From Acidobacteriota bacterium (GTDB lineage Bacteria; Acidobacteriota; Terriglobia; Versatilivoradales; Versatilivoraceae): a stretch of DNA of 10,717 bases. The DNA is taken from assembly GCA_026706225.1 (NCBI GenBank), contig JAPOZE010000649.1, forward strand, positions 1 through 10,717, in the 5' to 3' direction. The position numbers and the translations under genes are program-made. Under the pieces are notes generated by a model. The model ran no database searches, had not been told where the DNA came from, and saw only the letters and a list, made by a program, of their open reading frames with translations. Shown here piece by piece: positions 1-6,630 of the stretch (position 1 is its first letter; the number at the start of each line of letters is the position of its first letter).

Positions 1-417
1 AAGTCCGCCGGCTTTTTTGCTCACCTGTACCCGAATCAAGGCCCGCTGCAGGCTGGTTCTGGCCCTGAGGAAATCGGTGTCGGGATCCTGGAGGTTCGAC
101 AGCCTCTTTCTGGCCCGCTCCAAGGAGGCATGGGCCCGCTCCCGCTCCACTTCCTCGGCCCGCTCGGCTCGCTCGGCCCAAACGATCACCTGATCGGGCA
201 ATACCTCCCAATAGCCCCAGGTCACCGCCAGATAGTTGGTTCGATCCCCCTGGCGATAGGACAGCTCGCCGATATCCAACTCCGTCATCATGGGGGCGTG
301 GCCGGGCAGAATTCCCAGGTAGCCGTTCTTGCCCGGGACCTGGGCTTCCTCCACCTCCTCCGTGAGAACCAGGCGTTCGGGAGAAACCACCGAGAGCTTG
401 AAGGTCGAATCTGCCAT
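1..417 (-). CDS. atpC: ATP synthase F1 epsilon subunit, 3' end outside window
   Basis: This is the epsilon subunit of the F1 central stalk, which contacts gamma and the c-ring and can inhibit ATP hydrolysis. Translating the minus strand from ATG at 417-415 gives 139 codons with no stop before the window edge, so the C-terminus is incomplete, though the length already matches the family. The N-terminal half is the epsilon beta-sandwich, with the recognisable stretch PGKNGYLGILPGHAPMMTEL at about residues 34-53. The C-terminal part is charged and helical (AERAEEVERERAHASLERA, about 90-108), as expected for the epsilon helical hairpin. The start lies 5 bases after the atpD stop codon and has no strong Shine-Dalgarno sequence, which suggests translational coupling to beta. 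It is the last visible gene of the atp cluster. The identity is secure from motifs and position; only the 3' end is unknown. Confidence 0.93.
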   Translation of the reverse strand, partial: MADSTFKLSVVSPERLVLTEEVEEAQVPGKNGYLGILPGHAPMMTELDIGELSYRQGDRTNYLAVTWGYWEVLPDQVIVWAERAERAEEVERERAHASLERARKRLSNLQDPDTDFLRARTSLQRALIRVQVSKKAGGL

Positions 418-422
418 TTGGA

Positions 423-1900
<1,478 letters not shown>

Positions 1901-2758
1901 CTATGTCAAAGCGGCGGCGCCGCTCACCACCTCGATAATCTCCTTGGTGATTCCCGCCTGGCGAGCCCGGTTCATGGTGAGGGTCAGCGAGTCGATCATC
2001 TCCACCGCATTGTTGGTGGCGGCGTCCATGGCCGTCATCCGGGCTCCGTGCTCGGCCGCGGACGATTCCAGCATGGCCCGAAAGACCTGGACCTCGACAT
2101 GCCTGGGCATCAGGGTGTTCAGAATCTCGGCCGCGGGCTGCTCGTAGATGTAGTCGACCGGATTCTGCTCCGGAGCAATGGCGATCGGCGGAATGGGCAG
2201 CAGCCGCTCCACCACGATCCGCTGCTGGATGACCGACTTGAACTCGTTGTAGAGCAGATAGACGGCGTCGCGCTCGCCGGACAGAAACTGGGAAACCAGC
2301 TTACCGGTGACCTCCCGGGCGTGCCGGTACTCGATCCGTTGAAAGAGGTTGACCTGCCGGTGACGGATGGGCGTGGCGCGCTTGCCGAAGTACTCCAGGC
2401 CCTTGCGCCCGACGCAGAACAGGTCGATCGACCGGTCCCCCTTGTCCCGGATAAATCCTTCCGCCGCCTTCACGATGTTGGCGTTGAAGGCGCCGCACAG
2501 CCCCTTGTCGGCGGTGACCACCACCAACTGAATACTCTTTTCCTCCCGCTCTTCCAGGAGGGGATGCCGCTGGATCTCGGAGCGGGCCATCAGGCTCCTG
2601 ACCACTTCGAGGATGCGGCCGGCGTAGGGCCGGGCTCTCAAGATCGCCTCCTGGGCTCGCCTCAACTTGGCGGCGGAGACCATCTTCATGGCCTTGGTGA
2701 TCTGCTGGGTATTCCGTACCGAGCGGATCCGGCGTCGAATGTCCAGGACGTTGGGCAT
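1901..2758 (-). CDS. atpG: ATP synthase F1 gamma subunit
   Basis: This is the gamma subunit, the coiled-coil rotor shaft inside the alpha3beta3 ring. The 285-residue product carries the signature N-terminal helix (MPNVLDIRRRIRSVRNTQQI, then TKAMKMVSAAKLRRAQ) and the matching C-terminal helix (SSAAEHGARMTAMDAATNNA, then VEMIDSL and RARQAGITKEIIEVVSGA). The central Rossmann-like part includes VTADKGLCGAFN. The frame is open for a further 22 codons upstream to 2824, but that extension lies inside atpA and does not look like gamma. I chose ATG at 2758 because it begins exactly at the conserved N-terminus, follows GAGGGGG by 2-3 bases, and leaves 7 bases after the atpA stop. The stop is 18 bases before the atpD start. 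No anomaly is seen. Confidence 0.97.
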   Translation of the reverse strand: MPNVLDIRRRIRSVRNTQQITKAMKMVSAAKLRRAQEAILRARPYAGRILEVVRSLMARSEIQRHPLLEEREEKSIQLVVVTADKGLCGAFNANIVKAAEGFIRDKGDRSIDLFCVGRKGLEYFGKRATPIRHRQVNLFQRIEYRHAREVTGKLVSQFLSGERDAVYLLYNEFKSVIQQRIVVERLLPIPPIAIAPEQNPVDYIYEQPAAEILNTLMPRHVEVQVFRAMLESSAAEHGARMTAMDAATNNAVEMIDSLTLTMNRARQAGITKEIIEVVSGAAALT

Positions 2759-2765
2759 GTCCCCC

Positions 2766-4304
2766 TCAGGCTGCGCTCGAGCCCGACTGGGCCCTTTCGG
2801 CCGCGAACTTCCGGCCGAACTCATCCAGGAAGGTCTTGAGTTCGGCCCTCAGTGAATCGTCGAGCTGCCCCTGCTCCAGTATCCTGGCTCCCAGGGAGGG
2901 ATAGTGGGTGTCCAGAAAGCGGTAGAGTCCCTCCTCGAAAGCCCCGCAGTCGCCAACCTCCAGCGAATCCAGGTAGCCGTTGGTGGCGGCGTAGATGACG
3001 ATGACCTGCTTGTCTACCGGCAGCGGTGCGTACTGGCCCTGCTTCAGGATTTCGACCAGCCGCTGCCCCCGGTTGAGCTGGGCCTGGGAGGCCTTGTCGA
3101 GGTCGCTTCCGAACTGGGCGAAAGCCGCCAGCTCGCGGTATTGAGCCAGTTCCAGCCGCAGGGTCCCGGCAATCTGGCGCATGGCCTTGATCTGAGCGCT
3201 GCCTCCCACCCGGGAGACCGACAGCCCCACGTTGATGGCCGGCCGGATGCCCGAGTGAAAGAGGTCCGCTTCCAGGTAGATCTGTCCGTCGGTGATCGAA
3301 ATCACGTTGGTGGGAATGTAGGCGGAGACGTCCCCGGCCTGGGTCTCGATAATCGGCAGGGCCGTCAGAGACCCCCCTCCCTGCGAATCGTTGAGCTTGG
3401 CCGCCCGTTCCAGCAGGCGGGAGTGCAGGTAGAAGACGTCCCCGGGGTAGGCCTCCCTTCCGGGCGGACGCCTCAGCAGCAGCGAGATCTCCCGGTAGGC
3501 GGCCGCGTGCTTGGAGAGGTCGTCGTAGATGCAGACCGTGTGCCGCCCGCTGTCGCGGAAGAATTCACCGATGGCGCAGCCGGCGTAGGGGGCCAGGTAC
3601 TGCAGGGGAGCCGGTTCGGAGGCGGAGGCCGACACCACGATGGTGTAGTCCATGGCGTCGTTGTCCACCAGGGTCTGAACCACCTGGGCGATGGTGGAGC
3701 GCTTCTGCCCGATGGCCACGTAGATGCAAATGACGTCGCCGCCCTTCTGATTGATGATGGTGTCCACCGCCACGGCGGTCTTGCCGGTCTGACGGTCGCC
3801 GATAATGAGCTCCCGCTGCCCCCGCCCGATGGGAATCATGGAGTCGATGGACTTGAGACCCGTCTGCAGGGGCTGCTTGACGGGCTCGCGATCCACGATT
3901 CCGGGGGCGATGCGCTCGACCGGATTGAGACGATCGGTGGGAATGGGCCCCTTGCCGTCGACCGGCTGCCCCAGGGGATCCACCACGCGGCCGACCATGG
4001 CCTCCCCCACCGGAACCGCCATGATCTTCCTGGTCCGCTTCACCAGGTCGCCTTCCTTGATTTCGGAAGCCTCGCCCAGCAGCACCGAGCCCACCTGGTC
4101 CTCCTCCAGGTTGAGCGCCATTCCGGCGATCCCGTGAGGAAACTCCAGGAGCTCGCTGTACATCACTTTTTCCAGGCCGTGGACCCGGGCAATGCCGTCC
4201 CCGACTGAAATGACCGTTCCCACTTCGCTGACCACCGGGCCCGCATCGAAATCCTCGATCTGCGCCCGAATAATCTGACTGATCTCTTCCGCCTTGATTC
4301 CCAT
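2766..4304 (-). CDS. atpA: ATP synthase F1 alpha subunit
   Basis: This is the alpha subunit, which alternates with beta in the F1 hexamer, binds nucleotide non-catalytically and supplies the arginine finger to the catalytic sites. The 512-residue product has the family's usual length. The P-loop is GDRQTGKT at 169-176, with K175 the phosphate-binding lysine. The sequence [10 protein letters not shown] at 362-371 contains the arginine-finger residue R365. The N-terminal beta-barrel domain starts after the delta-binding helix ([19 protein letters not shown]). ATG at 4304 is preceded by GGGGAGA about 7 bases upstream and lies 22 bases after atpH. The C-terminus is the usual helical domain ending in a small Ser/Ala tail. 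The gene appears intact. Confidence 0.98.
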   Translation of the reverse strand: MGIKAEEISQIIRAQIEDFDAGPVVSEVGTVISVGDGIARVHGLEKVMYSELLEFPHGIAGMALNLEEDQVGSVLLGEASEIKEGDLVKRTRKIMAVPVGEAMVGRVVDPLGQPVDGKGPIPTDRLNPVERIAPGIVDREPVKQPLQTGLKSIDSMIPIGRGQRELIIGDRQTGKTAVAVDTIINQKGGDVICIYVAIGQKRSTIAQVVQTLVDNDAMDYTIVVSASASEPAPLQYLAPYAGCAIGEFFRDSGRHTVCIYDDLSKHAAAYREISLLLRRPPGREAYPGDVFYLHSRLLERAAKLNDSQGGGSLTALPIIETQAGDVSAYIPTNVISITDGQIYLEADLFHSGIRPAINVGLSVSRVGGSAQIKAMRQIAGTLRLELAQYRELAAFAQFGSDLDKASQAQLNRGQRLVEILKQGQYAPLPVDKQVIVIYAATNGYLDSLEVGDCGAFEEGLYRFLDTHYPSLGARILEQGQLDDSLRAELKTFLDEFGRKFAAERAQSGSSAA

Positions 4305-4326
4305 CAGGTTCTCTCCCCGATTCAGG

Positions 4327-4866
4327 TCAACCCTGAGCGCTGAGACGCTCCCTCATCTGTTGCAACTGCTGCCGAACCGATCCGTCGTAGATGGTGTCGC
4401 CCACGCGGGTGACGACTCCACCCAGGAGTTGAGGGTCGGTCCGGAACCGGAGCTGGACCCGCTTTCCGCTAAGCTGCTCCAGGGCGCGGGTCAACTGGTC
4501 CCGAAGCGGCCGGCCGATCTCGGTCGAGGTGGTCACCGCGACTTCGACGATCCCCAGGCGATCCCGGATCCCCTGCCGAAACGCTTCCAACATCCGGTTG
4601 AAATGCCCCATCCGGTCGCGCTCGACCAGGACATGAATGAAATTGCCGGCCGTCTTGCAGAAACCCAGCCTGGCAAGCAGTTGCGAGGTGACGGCCTTTT
4701 TTCTGGCCGTGCCGATGGCCGGGTCCTCGTAGAATGCCGACAGTTCCCGATTGCCATCGAGCAGTTGCCCGAACTGCTCCAATTCCCGCTCGACTGCCTC
4801 GTGCTGGCCGAGCTTGAAACTGACGTCCGCCAGGGCCCTGGCATACCGATTGGCAATAGCCGCCAT
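4327..4866 (-). CDS. atpH: ATP synthase F1 delta subunit (OSCP)
   Basis: The delta subunit caps the alpha3beta3 ring and joins it to the peripheral stalk made by b and b'. The product is 179 residues, typical for the family. It begins [20 protein letters not shown], which matches the N-terminal six-helix domain that binds the alpha N-termini. Near the end it has the conserved C-terminal block [20 protein letters not shown] (about 147-166). ATG at 4866 has GAGGT 6 bases upstream and lies 32 bases after the atpF stop. Two other open frames cover nearly the same bases but show no family similarity and are shadows of this gene. Confidence 0.97.
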   Translation of the reverse strand: MAAIANRYARALADVSFKLGQHEAVERELEQFGQLLDGNRELSAFYEDPAIGTARKKAVTSQLLARLGFCKTAGNFIHVLVERDRMGHFNRMLEAFRQGIRDRLGIVEVAVTTSTEIGRPLRDQLTRALEQLSGKRVQLRFRTDPQLLGGVVTRVGDTIYDGSVRQQLQQMRERLSAQG

Positions 4867-4898
4867 TCAGCAACCTCGAACACTTCACCCGCGTCCCC

Positions 4899-5537
4899 TC
4901 AGGACCGGGTTTCCTTCAGAGAACGAACAAACCTGGAAATAATGTGCTGGTTCTGGCCCGGCTCCAGGTCCTCTTGCAGCCGTTCTTCCGCCAGGTCGAC
5001 CGCCAACCGCGCCACGTGCGCCTTGAGCTCCAGTCGCGCCGAACGCTGCATCGCCTCGATTTCCCGCCTGGCCAGGGCCACGAACTTTTCCGCCTCGGCA
5101 TGGGAGCTGTCGATGATGCGCTGCCTCTCCTCCTCGGACTCGCGGTCGGCCCGCTGCTTCAAGCCCTCGATTTCTTCGTCCAGGCGAGCCAGTCGAGCCT
5201 CGATGGCGGACATTTTTGCCGCGGCCTCCTCCTGAGCCCGCTTGCCGCTGGCAAGCCCCTCTTCGATACCCCGGGCCCTCGTCCGGAGAAATTCCCGCAG
5301 AGGCCGCCGCAAGTAGTAGGCCAGCCCCCCGAAGAGGAGAATGAAGTTCCCCCACTTCCACACGATCGAAAGAGGGCTGCCGTGATCGTCGCCCGCTGCG
5401 GCGGCCGCGCCGCCGTCTGATGCCTCTACCCCGGGCACCGGCAGAACCAGACAGAAAACAAGCGACACCCCGGTCAGAGCGATGAGAAAAGATCCTGGCG
5501 GGAACAACCTAGCGCAGGATCGCCTTAACGATTCCAT
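4899..5537 (-). CDS. atpF: ATP synthase F0 b subunit with signal-like N-terminus
   Basis: This is one strand of the peripheral stalk. The 212-residue product has two hydrophobic stretches. The first (about 15-36) is signal-peptide-like and ends with a possible cleavage site GVEA-S after residue 39. After a Gly/Ala/Asp-rich linker, the second (about 57-76, ending GGLAYYLRRP) is the usual b membrane helix. From about residue 80 the chain is highly charged and helical (IEARLARLDEEIEGLKQRAD), as expected for a dimeric stalk. The final part (LAVDLAEERLQEDLEPGQ) probably contacts delta. The ATG at 5537 lies inside the end of the b' gene and overlaps it by 29 bases; its ribosome binding site is weak. 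A TTG at 5507 just after the b' stop is an alternative that would still keep the hydrophobic leader. Function is confident, the exact start less so. Confidence 0.9.
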   Translation of the reverse strand: MESLRRSCARLFPPGSFLIALTGVSLVFCLVLPVPGVEASDGGAAAAAGDDHGSPLSIVWKWGNFILLFGGLAYYLRRPLREFLRTRARGIEEGLASGKRAQEEAAAKMSAIEARLARLDEEIEGLKQRADRESEEERQRIIDSSHAEAEKFVALARREIEAMQRSARLELKAHVARLAVDLAEERLQEDLEPGQNQHIISRFVRSLKETRS

Positions 5538-5931
5538 CTGCGAATTTGGTCAAGTCGGATTCCAGGTCGTTCTTGGCGGAAGCAACCTGGTTCTGCAGTT
5601 CGTCTCTGGTAGACTGGACGAGTCCTTCCGCCTCTTGGCGCCCCCTGGCCAGAATACCGGCTCTCTGGTTGAGGGCTTCCGAGCGAAGGGTCTCCTGTTG
5701 ACGGTAGATCTCCTGGCGGGCAGCGTTCAATTGGTCTTGATAAATGCGAGACTTCTCCTCGAATTCGCCAAGCTTTTGGCTGGCCTTTCGCTGCGCACCC
5801 TGAATTGCCGCGTCGCGATCCTCCAGTATCTTGTTGATGGGATTGAAAAATGATCGTTTCAGGATGAAATAGAGGGACAGGACGAGCAGAACAACCACTA
5901 GCACCGACAAATCTGGCTGCACCAATTCCAT
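5509..5931 (-). CDS. atpF': ATP synthase F0 b' subunit
   Basis: This second b-type subunit is expected to pair with the downstream b to form a heterodimeric peripheral stalk. The product is 140 residues: a short N-terminus, one membrane helix (about 8-24, LSVLVVVLLVLSLYFIL), then KRSFFNPINKILEDRDAAI, typical of b/b' proteins just after the membrane. A long charged helix extends to the C-terminus. It is shorter than the neighbouring b and lacks its extra N-terminal hydrophobic segment, which supports the b' assignment. It is the first gene of the cluster. Only weak ribosome-binding potential lies directly before ATG 5931; the nearest purine-rich run (GAAGAGG) is about 20 bases upstream, beside a leader hairpin. 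The stop falls inside the b coding region, so the two are probably translationally coupled. Confidence 0.9.
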   Translation of the reverse strand: MELVQPDLSVLVVVLLVLSLYFILKRSFFNPINKILEDRDAAIQGAQRKASQKLGEFEEKSRIYQDQLNAARQEIYRQQETLRSEALNQRAGILARGRQEAEGLVQSTRDELQNQVASAKNDLESDLTKFADGIVKAILR

Positions 5932-5953
5932 ATTTCAGCGGTTCGCGACCTCT

Positions 5954-5971
5954 TCCCGGCAACGGCCGGGA
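5954..5971 (-). promoter_or_regulatory. Hairpin in the predicted leader of the atp mRNA
   Basis: A perfect 7-bp stem (TCCCGGC pairing with GCCGGGA on the minus strand) closes a four-base CGTT loop. It ends about 22 bases before the atpF' start, and the purine run GAAGAGG begins within its 3' arm. It has no following T tract, so it is not an intrinsic terminator. It might influence stability or ribosome access, but that is only inferred. Confidence 0.4.
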
Positions 5972-6031
5972 CCGTACCAGATTCTGAGCCCGCTTTACGG
6001 CAGCGACCGGAAGCCGAAAAAGCATGAGAAA

Positions 6032-6058
6032 ATTATCACAAACAGGGGGTCCGGTCAA
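6032..6058 (-). promoter_or_regulatory. Candidate sigma70-type promoter of the atp cluster
   Basis: On the minus strand TTGACC (6058-6053, five of six matches to TTGACA) is followed after 15 bases by GATAAT (6037-6032, five of six matches to TATAAT). The spacing is slightly short; shifting to TAATTT gives a 17-base spacer but a poorer -10. It would start transcription about 95 bases before atpF'. It is the best promoter-like match in the 135-base divergent gap. Confidence 0.45.
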
Positions 6059-6066
6059 GGTCCGTT

Positions 6067-6528
6067 TTGCCTCAAACCATCGCCGTTGAAGAGCATAGGG
6101 GAACCCACCCCACGGTCCTGCATCCCGTGAAACCCACTGTCGAAGTCGCCGCCGCCATTGTCTTCCGCGAGGGGCGCCTGCTCATTACCCAGAGGCTGCC
6201 GGACTCCCATCTTTCCGGTCTGTGGGAGCTTCCCGGGGGCAAGCGCAAGTCCGGGGAATCCATCCGGGAATGCCTGGAGCGGGAGATGCGAGAGGAACTC
6301 AATATACGGGTGGTCGTCGGAGAACTGGTTGACACCATCGAATACGACTATTCCGAGAAAACCGTTTGTCTGAAGTTTTTCAGATGCCGGTACGCCGGCG
6401 GCGATATCCAGGCCCTGGGATGCCGAACCTTCGCCTGGGTGACTCCCGATGAGCTCGGGAACTACCGCTTTCCTCCCGCCAACCGGTCCCTGATGAAAAA
6501 GCTCCGGTCCTGGGGGGTAAACTATTGA
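6067..6528 (+). CDS. MutT-like Nudix hydrolase
   Basis: A small Nudix-family pyrophosphohydrolase, probably acting on nucleoside triphosphates or oxidised nucleotides in the cytoplasm. The Nudix box is visible as GKRKSGESIRECLEREMREE followed by LNI (residues 58-80 from the TTG start). It keeps the metal-binding glutamates (R72-E73 and E76-E77), but the usual glycine near its end is asparagine (N79). The preceding LPDSHLSGLWELPGG resembles the MutT and CTP-pyrophosphohydrolase branch. The start is uncertain. TTG at 6067 has AAGG 6 bases upstream and gives 153 residues. GTG at 6127 gives 133 residues and begins right at the conserved domain (KPTVEVAAAIV), closer to typical MutT length, but has no clear ribosome binding site. 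The gene is divergent from the atp cluster, with no functional link visible. The substrate cannot be told from sequence. Confidence 0.88.
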   Translation: MPQTIAVEEHRGTHPTVLHPVKPTVEVAAAIVFREGRLLITQRLPDSHLSGLWELPGGKRKSGESIRECLEREMREELNIRVVVGELVDTIEYDYSEKTVCLKFFRCRYAGGDIQALGCRTFAWVTPDELGNYRFPPANRSLMKKLRSWGVNY

Positions 6529-6554
6529 CAATCCGACATTAGTTGGCGGATACT
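6525..6554 (+). promoter_or_regulatory. Candidate sigma70-type promoter for the barrel/VWA gene pair
   Basis: A perfect TTGACA (6525-6530) is followed after 18 bases by GATACT (6549-6554, four of six matches to TATAAT). The -35 box overlaps the Nudix stop codon TGA at 6526-6528. Transcription would begin near 6561, leaving a leader of about 70 bases before ATG 6631. This also argues against the GTG at 6556 as the start of the next gene. Confidence 0.55.
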
Positions 6555-6630
6555 AGTGTGTTTGACGGGGAACTGCGTGCAAAAACGGGCTGGCTTGATC
6601 TTGAATTTCGGAAACCTCAATCGATCTCGA

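Noticed and set aside
2759..2824. Upstream extension of the gamma subunit to 2824
   Set aside because: These 22 codons lie inside the end of atpA and do not resemble gamma; the conserved N-terminus starts at 2758.
2904..4208. A 434-codon open frame opposite atpA
   Set aside because: It is an antisense shadow of a highly conserved gene, with no recognisable domain.
6556..6630. Upstream extension of the barrel gene to GTG 6556
   Set aside because: It would start beside the -10 box, before the predicted transcription start, and would place 25 non-signal residues before a good signal peptide.
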